This document shows, piece by piece, positions 51,401 through 61,026 of a stretch of DNA of 64,000 nt. Source of the stretch: Liolophura sinensis. Its lineage: Eukaryota; Mollusca; Polyplacophora; Chitonida; Chitonidae. The position numbers were made by a program, and so were the translations under genes. Within the stretch, counting starts at the first letter, position 1, and each line of letters begins with the position of its first letter. The stretch is taken from contig NC_088302.1 of NCBI RefSeq assembly GCF_032854445.1, positions 19,525,338 through 19,589,337 on the forward strand, in the 5' to 3' direction. The notes under the pieces are model-generated. The model made no database searches and was not told the origin of the DNA. It was given only the letters and a program-made list of their open reading frames with translations.

Positions 51401-54400
51401 GCAGAGAAGTGAGTCTGGGGGTTGAGGGCTAGTTAGATATTAGACTAATTTATACCTTGCAAGGTTAATTGCAAAGTCTTATAAACTATGAAAATTCATG
51501 TTAAAACTGAGCCTTTCACATGATCTTTAGTGAATGCTCGTGGACTGCATGTTTATAACCATTATTAACACAATAACCTAAAGAAAGGGAAACCCACCTG
51601 TCCTGCCATCAGGTAATGGCAAACTTGAAGGACCAGGAAAAACACCTTGAGAGATTCTTTCTGTACTGGGCTGCCATGATATACTTCTATCAGCTGGCCT
51701 GCCATAGTCAAACACTCATGAACTTCAGACATTTTCTTTTCAACCAGCAACACCTGAAATAGAGGAAAGTACAAATAGAGAAGACCAAATTTTGCAGGCT
51801 TCATACTTTTCTTGTCTCATATCCTATTCACTACAGTACCTCTAAATATTTCCAGTGACACTTTTTCAAGTTTCTTTATTATTTTGAAATTCAAATAATC
51901 ATTTCTGTTCTTTCATACATGTACTGCAAATCCATTTCCATTGTGAAAAGCTGGACTGTTGTCTGCTATTTATCAAATACTTAACATTTGACACGTTCCA
52001 CACATGATGAAATGTGACTTGAAAGTTTGCTTGAAAAAATGCATTTTTAGAGGCTAATAAATATCCTAAAATATTACTTTTTGGTGCTGTAAGCTACATT
52101 TTTGCAGTAGGATGACATACTATTTGCAAAAAAAAACCCTAATCAAAACCCCTGAATAAGGAATAAAACTAGACTAGTTTTCAGACAAAATGTGCAGCTT
52201 ATTCATGAGTTCATGTAGGCCATTTACCATGCATATATATTATCAGATGTGAAATCTTACCAATCCCTTCGCAAGAAGAAACAAAAGTCTGGTGTACTCT
52301 GAACGGGCTGTGTGAGCGAAGTCAGACCCATGGCCAAGTAAACTGACTGCTGACACAAAGTCTTTCTCTGCCACATGAATTTGCTATAATGAAAAGCAGA
52401 GCATTAGTTACAGAATGTATCAAAATAAACATATAAAAGCTTTTAATTCACACACAAACATGCACACAAATAAAACAAATTTAGCATTCAGTATTCTTAG
52501 TTTGTAACCATTTTTTAAGTCACACAATGGTACAAAGATAACTAGCAGAACTAATACGTGTAGAAGAACTACAAAAGTAGTGAGCTTCTGAAGGCGGAGT
52601 TTCAGTTACTCCCTGCCCTTACCGACAGTCAGCATGGCAACACCATACTTATTGAAACACTGGAAAAAGTACATGACACTGATGTCTAACCAGTGAAGTC
52701 ATGAATGATTTTAATACCTTTATTAGCTTTTTATCTTACAAAGAAAATGCATGAATTCAGAATTTTTTTTTTAATTACTGACATATCAGGAAAAATCTCT
52801 AAAATGACTTACCGCTAACTGGAACAAAAGTCTACACCTCCAATAAGGGGCTTGAAGTGACATTTCGATGGCTTTTCTCAAAATTGGTTTGGCTAACTGA
52901 GTTTGAGTCTAGTGTAAAGCAAGAAATGAAAAAATGAAAGATTGCAGTTTTTCCTTTCAAGCAGTAGATGTTCTATGCTTAAATTATTTACAGTCTGAAC
53001 AATTAACAGCAGCAGAACATCCCTGGACATGAACTTCTACAAGCGTAAACTATTTTGAAACTTTAAGAAAACAACAAAAACAGCATTAAAATGGACATTT
53101 CAATTTATATACAGTGAGTCTGATATGGTCTTATTCATAATGTTATAATTAATGTACATATAATCATTCCGGGCTTGATCCGTAGCATTTTGGAACCCGC
53201 TTAAAGGGTTTGGCGTCAGAAGTTTGGAATTCCAAATGAGAAATTTTCACGTTTGTGTTATTTACAAATATAAAAGTATTGAGACCGATAGCTTTGCGAA
53301 TCGAAATGGAACACAAACTATTCAGCTACATCAAGCCCTGTCACTTGAGTCATGTTTAGAAGAGACTTAACAAACTCTGATATAATCATCATGACCCTGA
53401 CCTGGCTTTTTCTGGCAGGCACCAAGAAAAAGGGAGATAAAGATAAAATCAGTACCTGCTTCTCATATATCTGTGCCAGTATGCTTCCTGCTTCAAACCG
53501 CACATCATCAAAAGATGATATCTGATAACTGTCAAGGTTAACAAAACTGTTAGCACTGATTGACTCAAGAAGACAGCTTATTTCATATAAATGATTAAAT
53601 GAAGTGTGGATAAGTACAGTTACAGCCTTACCATTAGTCCTTTGAAAACAGGGAGTAAATGCAATAAATTTTGACACGCAACATTGACTGTGATGTAATC
53701 TTTAAATCTTTTATCAGTTACAAGGCAAATGTCATACTCCACCCCAGAGACAAAAAGGATACACTTGATGATATGTTCCACTGAAAAAACAAAAAAGCAG
53801 AAAAAAGTTCATAAACCACGTCACTTTTTCACAACACTACAACACATTAAAATTAACATAAAAACTGTCACGAATGTTCAACATGAACATTTCCAAGGCC
53901 AACAAAGCTTACCACTTCTTTTGTAATAAATCAGGGGTTTAACTTAATTTGTAACAGGAGGCCACTGTGGCCAAGCTGGTTAAAGTGATATGGTCTCCCA
54001 AATATAAGGTATTTTAACATTATTACAGATTAATATGAGTATTGGGTATTTTTCTCAAGAAGTAGTACATGCTTTTTGTTAATCCCACCCCTAGCATTGT
54101 ATGTTAAGTGAATGTTTAAAAATAACAAAAAGCTGAAAACTGAAATTTCTGCCAGAATATTTAAATGAAGCGCTGTCAATTCAGTGGAAATGGAGAATGC
54201 ACACAGCGCTCAGTAAACTTCCTATTTAAAGAAACGTAGCTGATTACAGGCATAAAAGAAGGGCTTACAGCTCGCTTGTGAAGGGATCGACCAAAGAGAG
54301 TTGTAATTGGTGGTCAGTTTGAATGGTGGAGTTCATTGAAAAAAGAAAAGGGTCTCACAAAGCATGAAGATGCCTCAAAACTACTGCTTGATAGGTGGGT

Positions 54401-56647
54401 GCAAATGTTGTTGTTGTCATTGTTATTTATTCATTGACAGTGAACTTTATACAAGTGTTGTGAAATTGATTTCTTTGCTGTCTTTTAATGTGTATTTATT
54501 TATGTGTATTCATTTACTTCATTGAATCTTTACACTGCACTAAAGAATATTTCACTTATACGAACTATGATGGCAGCCAGTTTCCTGGGGGAAACTCAAA
54601 GCTTAAAATATTTATTCCTAACTTGGGGTCAATAATCTGCTTGATAGTTGATACCCGATTTGGCTCTTTGGGATATGGAATTAATGGTGTAATATCATAT
54701 TTTCTAGGAGTCAAACCAGAAATTTATGAGGACTTGACCCCTAAAATGCTTTTATATCAAGCCCTGCAAACCACGACCATCCACAGGCTGGTGGCAGACC
54801 TTCCAATGTATGACCATCAGAACTTGGAACATCAGCTGGACCTCAACACACAGCTTTCCCCAGGCTCTGCCAGGTTTCCTCTCATTATAATGCCAAACTA
54901 AATAAATACATAAGTGAACACACAGCAACTGCAGTGGTGAGAGACCACAGTGGCCGAGCCCAATGTGTAAGGGTATCACAGTGAACTGGACTCAAAACTG
55001 TGACACAGACCATTTCTACCCCTTTGAAACACTTTACTCTGTAGTATGGATGCTATGAACGAATAGCAAATAGGTATACAATAACAGGAACATGCCATTT
55101 AGCACTACGCACATTATTACGAAAATAAGAATTTATTAGTGTATTTCCTTCTCCTGTTAAGTGTTCAACAGAAAGGTCACCTTTACAATACAACATCATG
55201 TCATCTCAAGACAACAGAATCGGTTTAAATTTCATCTTCTAATGTATAGGGTTTAGGTGTGTTCCACACTGTGGTGTTTATGCATGCGTCCGTTTGGCAA
55301 GTAGTAGCTTATAAATGATAATTGTCTCTTGTTATCTACATATACTATTAATTTCATTGACGTAAAAGTCTCAAATAAAAATAATTCATCAGTGAAGGTG
55401 GTATTCCAATTTTTGGACTAAGAATGCGCAGGATTCACTCTTATATGCACCTTATGCAAAATGCACCATATTATTCCCCAAACGCTAAAGCGCCACCAAA
55501 CGGAACTCCCATGAATGAGCAACTGTCTAAGCCTTGTAGTGTAATTTTTATGTTACAAGAGATAGAATTTTCCTTTACAGAAATCCTCATATTGGGTGAA
55601 AATAAAGGTAAAATATCAGTTTGTCAATCAAATATTTTACTCATTATATTTTATACTTATTATATGCAGTTTTGAAATTGATATTAAACTCTGTCGTTAT
55701 GCTAACATGCACAACATTTTATGCCAAGATACAATGCCAGGTTTCACATTTTGTTCACATTCAACAACATTATGGCCATTATCGTTCTGTTGTGGACTTT
55801 GACCTGTTAATCTAATGACTCAAAACAGAAGGGGGCATATTATTTGAATATTAATTTGAAGCAGAATATTATTTGTTCAGTAGGGTCTATGAGGGACACC
55901 AGTTCACTCGTGGGGTGTGCTCGTGTTTATACCAGAAGTTGGGGGTACAACCCTTGCGATACATGGCCTTTCCGCATGGGCGTTGGGCGAATGAAGCATT
56001 TTTCTAACTCATACTTCTGGTATATGCGTGAGCGCCCCAATGCAGAACTCATGTCCCATATTGGCCCAAAATGAATGCAAAATTGCATGATGAGGCGATT
56101 TGGATCTGCATTTTTTGGTGACATAGATCAGATGATTTGGCCGTTACATGACATGATGGTTACCATGATTACATTCCCTAGGCTCCTTGCCATACCAGGT
56201 GGCATACATTTTATGACTGGAATGTTTTAGTGCATGTACTTACTTTTCATGGTTCTAATTGAAATTAAGTCAGAATTTGGTTTTAAAAATCATCACAAAG
56301 AGAAATGTGGCTCATTGGAAATGGGGTAGTCGTCAATATGAGGCGTTCATGTGTCACAGTACTCAGTAGAAAGGAAAACATCGGTCAAAGAAAAGATAAT
56401 CCACAGGCAAACCTACCGCCTTTTCCAAATGTTGACGGGCCAGGTCGAGGTTTTTTGTGTGAGAGAGTAAAATGTTGCCCAGCTGAAGATGAGTTCGGGC
56501 TTCGATCCTTGGTGGAGGCTTGAAATTAAATATTGACTGTAAGCAGTGAACGCACAACCGAATATTTGGAGGGTTAGAAGTCCTGAAGCTTTCAGCAAGC
56601 CCCAAAAGTGAAATATACCATGGATCAGGGTTTTGTGCTGACGCCAT
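42402..56647 (-). CDS. MAU2: MAU2/SCC4 cohesin-loading factor (18 exons)
   Basis: MAU2 is the TPR partner of NIPBL/SCC2 and loads cohesin onto chromatin in the nucleus. Exons, high to low: 56647-56417, 53780-53763, 53521-53456, 52908-52812, 52383-52261, 51753-51598, 51023-50948, 50582-50509, 50207-50117, 49735-49632, 49181-49104, 47318-47253, 46794-46667, 45347-45270, 44787-44676, 43919-43829, 42893-42766, 42467-42402. All have AG/GT borders and matching phases. They encode about 593 residues against about 613 in human. Landmarks are [102 protein letters not shown] and the ending [11 protein letters not shown]. The start [19 protein letters not shown] aligns with the family N-terminus. The second exon is an inferred 18-nt micro-exon. 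Exon 52908-52812 has one extra base. The introns carry repeats. Confidence 0.95.
43920..44675. repeat. Irregular array in MAU2 intron
   Basis: From about 44110 to 44660 the intron is built from short modules: GTTACCAGTACTTTGA, GTGTCACCAGTATTTTGG, TTGGCCAGTACTTACAC and TTTGTGGCCAGTAC. They recur in varying order, giving a higher-order period of roughly 75-110 bp. Confidence 0.8.
45434..45554. mobile_element. Inverted-repeat element, about 121 bp
   Basis: TAAGGATTAACAGTAATATT and TTTCAGGTTTACTGGG at left pair with CAATAAACCTAAAAAATATT and ACAGTCAATCCTTA at right. The arms also share TATAAACGAAA. Arms of about 47 bp with a short loop form a hairpin-like MITE in the MAU2 intron. Confidence 0.7.
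48876..49016 (-). mobile_element. SINE-1 3' fragment in MAU2 intron
   Basis: A TTTACTTATTTATTTATTTG tail is followed by TGTTTTAGGCTGTACTGACG, ATATGTCACTTATATTACAG, CCGAGCAGAGCCCTGAGG and ACCATCTGCAGGTTGACAG, diverged but colinear with SINE-1. It ends about 90 bp before exon 49181-49104. Confidence 0.8.
52008..52226 (-). mobile_element. TIR element family A copy in MAU2 intron
   Basis: AAAATGCATTTTTAGAGGCT, GCTGTAAGCTACATTTTTGC, AGTAGGATGACATACTA and CATGTAGGCCATTTA follow the order of the copy at 36570-36784 in the same orientation, with more divergence. Confidence 0.65.
52846..52849 (-). other. MAU2: Likely site of one extra base in MAU2 exon 4
   Basis: Exon 52908-52812 is 97 nt where phase requires 96. 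It reads [16 protein letters not shown] and then runs into TAG. Removing one C from the CCCC run (GGGG on the plus strand at 52846-52849) gives [18 protein letters not shown]. Removing a G next to ATG (near 52860) gives [18 protein letters not shown]. Both restore the conserved [11 protein letters not shown] block. Confidence 0.85.
53763..53780 (-). CDS. MAU2: Inferred 18-nt MAU2 micro-exon (WNISSS)
   Basis: Exon 1 ends in phase 0 at HLEKA and exon 3 resumes in phase 0 at [11 protein letters not shown]. Relatives have about six residues between them, starting with Trp (WLISQQ in human). Within the intron, TTTTTTCAG|TGG AAC ATA TCA TCA AGT|GTATCC supplies WNISSS with a strong acceptor and a usable donor. 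It restores the exact spacing and frame. Confidence 0.6.
53957..53990 (+). mobile_element. SINE-1 head fragment in MAU2 intron
   Basis: GGAGGCCACTGTGGCCAAGC and TGGTTAAAG resemble only the tRNA-like head of SINE-1; the body is missing. It is not a tRNA gene. Confidence 0.45.
54486..54975 (-). mobile_element. Interrupted or nested SINE-1 complex
   Basis: A minus-strand SINE-1 begins at TTTATTTATGTG, ACTAAAGAATATTTCACTTA and ATGGCAGCCAG. About 170 bp of unrelated DNA (54597-54765) then intervenes. The SINE resumes at CCACGACCATCCACAGGCTG, GTGGCAGACCTTCC and ACATCAGCTGGACCTCAACA. A plus-orientation piece (CCAGGCTCTGCCAGGTTTCC) follows, then AGAGACCACAGTGGCCG, a reversed SINE head. Confidence 0.7.
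55918..56033. repeat. Imperfect inverted repeat in MAU2 intron 1
   Basis: GTGCTCGTGTTTATACCAGA with AGTTGGGG at left is roughly mirrored by ACTTCTGGTATATGCGTGAG with CGC at right, about 25 bp each around a 65-bp centre. Confidence 0.45.
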
Positions 56648-56690
56648 TTTGCTCAGTTCTCGACCGACGGCTTCCGGGCTACTTACCTTA
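56648..56690 (-). promoter_or_regulatory. MAU2: MAU2 core promoter motifs and start context
   Basis: On the gene strand a CCGGAAG ETS-type site (plus-strand CTTCCGG at 56671-56677) lies about 25 bp upstream of the ATG. The start codon itself sits in AAAATGGCG, a YY1-like element that often overlaps housekeeping-gene starts. The transcription start is inferred to be close by. No TATA box is seen. Confidence 0.4.
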
Positions 56691-58170
56691 AATCTCTACA
56701 AAATGCAAGATAAAAATATGACACTATTTTTAAAAGCCAACAATAATTCATTTTTCACCATTTAATAAAGAGTTATTAAATGTATTATTTATCAAATAAC
56801 CGGTAAGTTTAATCTTCAGCCCGGTGACCTACATACATTAAAAACAAGCACTGAGTCGGGATACGAAAGTTTCGTTCCAAAGGAGAGGGAAACAACGTTA
56901 TGTTTGGTGTAGATTTGAGATTTACTCGTTGCTCCACTTCATTTGAAACGGATTGTAAACATAATCAATTATCTTCATCATGCGAGCGAGGCACTTTTTG
57001 GTCCATTTTCCACTTGGCCGATTTGTGGCGATATCGAGTTATCGCCCTTGGTGTTTGACTAAAATAGGTCAAACTTGCATGTTGCCGTTCTTTGAAAGTT
57101 GACACTAGTGACCTACTAACAAAAAAGTGGATGCACGTCAACTGCAAGTTGCCAGATAATAACGACAGGTTGTAAGTGGAAGTGATCCATGAACCCACCC
57201 CATTACCATCGATCACCTTGAGATGGATTTTAAGATTAAGAAAAGCTAACAAGAAAGCCTGTAAAACTGTGTGAACTTTACAGTAGTCAGTTTTCAAACT
57301 GGAACTGTTTGGGAATGGACGAGCTAGTGCTGGGATCGGTACACGCAAAGAAAAAAGTAACTAGCAATTAAGGCCGTCAACAATCAAATAATTAAGTAAA
57401 GGTTTAACCCATTTGTTTATTTTAGGAGTTCAATACGCCTACAAATATCTCAGATTAACACTGAAATTAATGTTTGAAACTCCTAAAATAAACAAATGGG
57501 TTAATTAATGACTGTAAATTTATTTACTTCATTGTTGTTGAAGAAAATCTGTTCAAGAATTTTCACTAATGCAGTGCAACATAAACGAGTCCAGCGGGCC
57601 TGGGGTAAACCACCGACCTTTGGCAAGTTACAGACAAACTTTCCCAGGCGTGACATATAGATACTGTATGTGCCAACAATTAGTCAAGGACAAGTTTGTA
57701 GGTGATAAATTAAAATAACCCATAGGTAAAATGAACATAATAATCACATAACTGAGTAGTACATGGATTCTGATTCAGGAGTGACTGAAGCTTAATGGCA
57801 CAGACATAAAACGCAGAAGCAATATTGAAAAAAAAAAATCTAAAAAAAACAACACATTACAAGTACACCATAGAACTGTTCACAAAGTGCAATATAACAG
57901 ATTTCCACTGTATGTCAGGTCGTGAAAACTGTCATACCTTGTCAGTTACATGTATAGCCATCAGATTTCCAGGTGAGAGCATTGTCATGCCTACTAACAG
58001 GTTTCCAAGTGCTTGCATGGTTATGTGAAAACCGTTTTGCCAGTACCTCGCCATCATTTTCCCGTCGTATTTTGTCTTCTTAACACAATGCAACAGCTGA
58101 ACTTGATTGCTTTAAAGAAGATTTAGCCAAGAAACACAGTAATGTCTGAACAGGAGATGCACATTGTCAT
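56690..58170. other. Upstream flank of MAU2
   Basis: No conserved exon is seen. A 127-codon open frame (57348-56965, minus) has no recognisable domain and I do not call it. The stretch contains the perfect hairpin at 57404-57504. Confidence 0.4.
57404..57504. mobile_element. Perfect 27-bp inverted repeat, 101-bp hairpin element
   Basis: The arms 57404-57430 (TTAACCCATTTGTTTATTTT and AGGAGTT) and 57478-57504 (AACTCC and TAAAATAAACAAATGGGTTA and A) are exact reverse complements. The 47-bp spacer is unrelated. This is either a minimal MITE or a solo hairpin. Confidence 0.8.
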
Positions 58171-58386
58171 TATTTATTTATTTATTTGATTGGTGTTTTA
58201 TGTTCTACTCAAGAATAATTCACTTATACAACGGCGGCCAGCATTATGGTGGGAGGAAACCTGGCAGAGCCCAGGGGAAACCCACGACTATCTGCAGGTT
58301 GCTGACAGACCTTCCCACGTACGTCCTGAGTGGGATTGAACTCCCATCGAATGCATTGGTGAGTGGCTCCTGGGTCACAGGGTCAT
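58171..58386 (-). mobile_element. SINE-1, long copy
   Basis: A TTTATTTATTTATTTGATTG tail is followed by GTGTTTTATGTTCTACTCAA, GCATTATGGTGGGAGGAAAC, GGTTGCTGACAGACCTTCCC, GAACTCCCATCGAATGC and GAGTGGCTCCTGGGTCA. It reaches the B-box region; the extreme tRNA-like 5' end is decayed. Confidence 0.88.
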
Positions 58387-59156
58387 TATGTACTGTGACT
58401 GTCAATCTCTTGATTCTCTAAAATTACTGTACTTTTGGTTCACAACGAAATATCACAAGAGATTTTAAAGTTGTGCTTCATCATACAATAAAGAATATTC
58501 TGAACATTTGCAATAATTTATTTGGTCCAAAAGTGTTTGATACAGTAAGCAGAAATCAGATGAAAAAAAATCCACCAAATACATGCAGAGACAAAATACA
58601 ATGACCTTTTGCCGTATAATCTCCAATTAACGTGTACAATAGCAAAACAAATATTAATACTTTCAATCACAATTATCCCAGTCAAAATACAGGCAATTTT
58701 TGCCCAAAAAGTAAAGTTTATGAGATACAGAAATGGCATGTCAAAGACAAAAAAAGCTAACAAGCAAAAACACCTAAACAAATTTGACTGAATATTTTCT
58801 GCATTCATACCAAACTTGAATAAACTTAGATGGATACAGGATATTCTTATATATTCAGCTTGAGTTTATTCAGATTTTTATCCTTGCACATACACCTCTG
58901 GGTTGCTCTGAAATTAACGAATAAGTGGACTGCATCAAACTTGTACACTGTAGATAGAAATATTTTACTCAAACAGCATTTATGTATTTTTATATCGTTT
59001 CCAAAACTCTTTATTTCCAGAACTCAACATTTTCTTGGTACTACCAAAACCATTTACATTTTCTTCTAATTTCAATAACTAGTGATTAAGATGTAACAAT
59101 GAGGTGGATTCAGTATTCAGCAAATACCAGCACTACAAAACAGCTGGGGTACTTTT
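58387..59156. other. Downstream flank of FKBP8, nothing assigned
   Basis: This AT-rich stretch lies between two SINE-1 copies. TTTATT at 59010-59015 (AATAAA on the minus strand) could be a distant FKBP8 poly(A) signal. No exon is recognised. Confidence 0.3.
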
Positions 59157-59295
59157 TATTTATTTTTTTTTTTGATTGGTGTTTTACGCCGTACTCAAGA
59201 ATATTTCACTTATACGACGGCGGCCAGCATTATGGTGGGCGGAAACCGGGCAGAGCCCGGGAGAAACCCACGACCATCCGCAGGTTGCTGACAGA
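59157..59295 (-). mobile_element. SINE-1 3' fragment, young-looking
   Basis: TTGATTGGTGTTTTACGCCG, TACTCAAGAATATTTCACTT, ATACGACGGCGGCCAGCATT, GGAAACCGGGCAGAGCCCGG and CCATCCGCAGGTTGCTGACA form the least diverged 3' half in the window. It stops abruptly at GACAGA. Confidence 0.9.
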
Positions 59296-60573
59296 GGGGT
59301 ACTTTTTAGACAAGTGTAAGTGTGGTTAAACTGTATGGTAAAATGGTAAATGGCATAATTTCTGATCAACAGAAGACCATTTGAGGATTTGAAAATCATT
59401 TTATACAGTTTCCTCACACATACATACATGTACTTTGAGGTCTAGGAATACTGTATATTTATGATTTATGATAAATCATGTTGTCTAATGTATTCCACAG
59501 ATTTCTAAACATAGCTCACTTTTGAAAATCATTAAAAGTCTTCTTTCATCGCACATGCTGGGCCTGCGTGTACATTTCAGTGCAATACTATGCATGTACC
59601 AATATCAAGAACATTTACGGTTCTTTTGTTGTATGTTAAGTATATGTATGACAACTAAATACATATACGATACCGCAGACCTGAATTTCCCCCTTGCTCA
59701 ACTGCATAATAATCATATGAGTATAAAATTGAACAAAAGCACCTGGTTATAGTTCCACTCTCATGACCAACTACTGGCTACGGTAGCTTTACAAAGGCAT
59801 GAATCAATATGTCTATCTCATTTCTATCAATTCTATACAGGCCAGGGCTTTCAAGTTACAACGAGTCTAAGTCTTTTTGTGCTGTAATCTAATCATGTAA
59901 CATCTAGGTGGGGCAAATAAATGCAATTTATCAATTATGCCAGTATATACAATAATATTATTATATATAATTAAGGACTTACTTATTTCAGAATATTTAC
60001 AAGGTATTAGGTAAGTTTAGAAATAAAAGTCGTCTTATGATTTCATTATTGCATAAACCCACCAACATAAAAATGCATTAATTTACTCCAAGTGATGTCA
60101 GGGACACATCTAGAAAAATGTGCAACTTCTGATCCCAATGTCTAAACATTATATTGTGACCATACATAAGTGCATCTCAAACTGATACTTTCTGAGAGCT
60201 TTGAATGAAGGAAATTCATATGAAATCTAATATTTCTATGGTTAAGAAAACTTTTTTTTTTTTCAATCCTGGTGCGCATGGCCGAGAATTTCTTTCTCAT
60301 CAAAAACACATCTTCAAAAGGGTATGTCCTGTCCTGTCTACATCTTTTGGCAGATTTTTGACATAATTGGGTCGAGTTGTGATGTATCCAGGTTACATGC
60401 AACTTACAAGTCAAGAAATACAATAAAAATTCACAACTTATTAACTGGTTTAGAACAAACAAATAAGAATGTTTATGCGGAAAATGTTGATTTTTTTTTA
60501 CTGAAGTTACATAAAATACTGATACAGAAATAATGTAAATAAACAACATATAAACATGGTGTGCCAATGTTAT

Positions 60574-60792
60574 TAACCTAATTCCTCAAACTTTCCACAT
60601 AAGAAAGAGCAACTTTCAGTGCAAATTATGCACATTTTAAATCTGATTTTGGAGACAAATCTACACTGGTTGGATTGGCCAATTTCAGGGCTTCAAAAAA
60701 AGTGTACTTTTATCAGTCTTCACAGAATTATGCCTTCAGAATGTGCTCGAATAAACCTTGCAAACATGCAGAAAGGTTGAGAAATTACAGTA
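60574..60792 (+). mobile_element. TIR element family B, copy 2
   Basis: This 219-bp block is colinear with 5414-5636 in the same orientation. Shared stretches include TTGGATTGGCCAATTTCAG, CAGAATTATGCCTTCAGAAT and GCAGAAAGGTTGAGAAATTA. The ends TAACCTAATTCCTCAAAC and GTTGAGAAATTACAGTA are imperfect inverted repeats. Confidence 0.7.
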
Positions 60793-61026
60793 CCGGTATA
60801 GCAAAACTTTAAATCTTGCATGAAGTAGCCAGATTATTTGACCACTTGCACCAGTTTCTTGTTTAACATAAAAAATATATTAAACAGCACTTCAATTTGA
60901 CAATCTGTGTAGATATGAAACAGATGTATAAAAAAAGCAACAAAGCTATACATGGCAGAATTTGAGTTTACAACTACTGTCTATACCCCCACCCACCCCT
61001 TTGCGCCATGCCGTAAAGTCAATTGT

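Noticed and set aside
53635-53780. A roughly 50-codon open frame on the minus strand ([20 protein letters not shown]...) bounded by an acceptor and a donor
   Set aside because: No family is recognised and it does not fit MAU2. The same acceptor is better explained as that of the 18-nt micro-exon in another frame.
54488-54901. 137-codon open frame
   Set aside because: It runs through SINE-1 sequence and its insertion. It is a transposon-derived chance frame.
56965-57348. 127-codon open frame upstream of MAU2
   Set aside because: No recognisable motif, and it sits where a promoter and flank are expected.
60142-60567. 141-codon open frame on the minus strand
   Set aside because: No family signature. 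It lies downstream of the FKBP8 stop and is probably UTR or intergenic.
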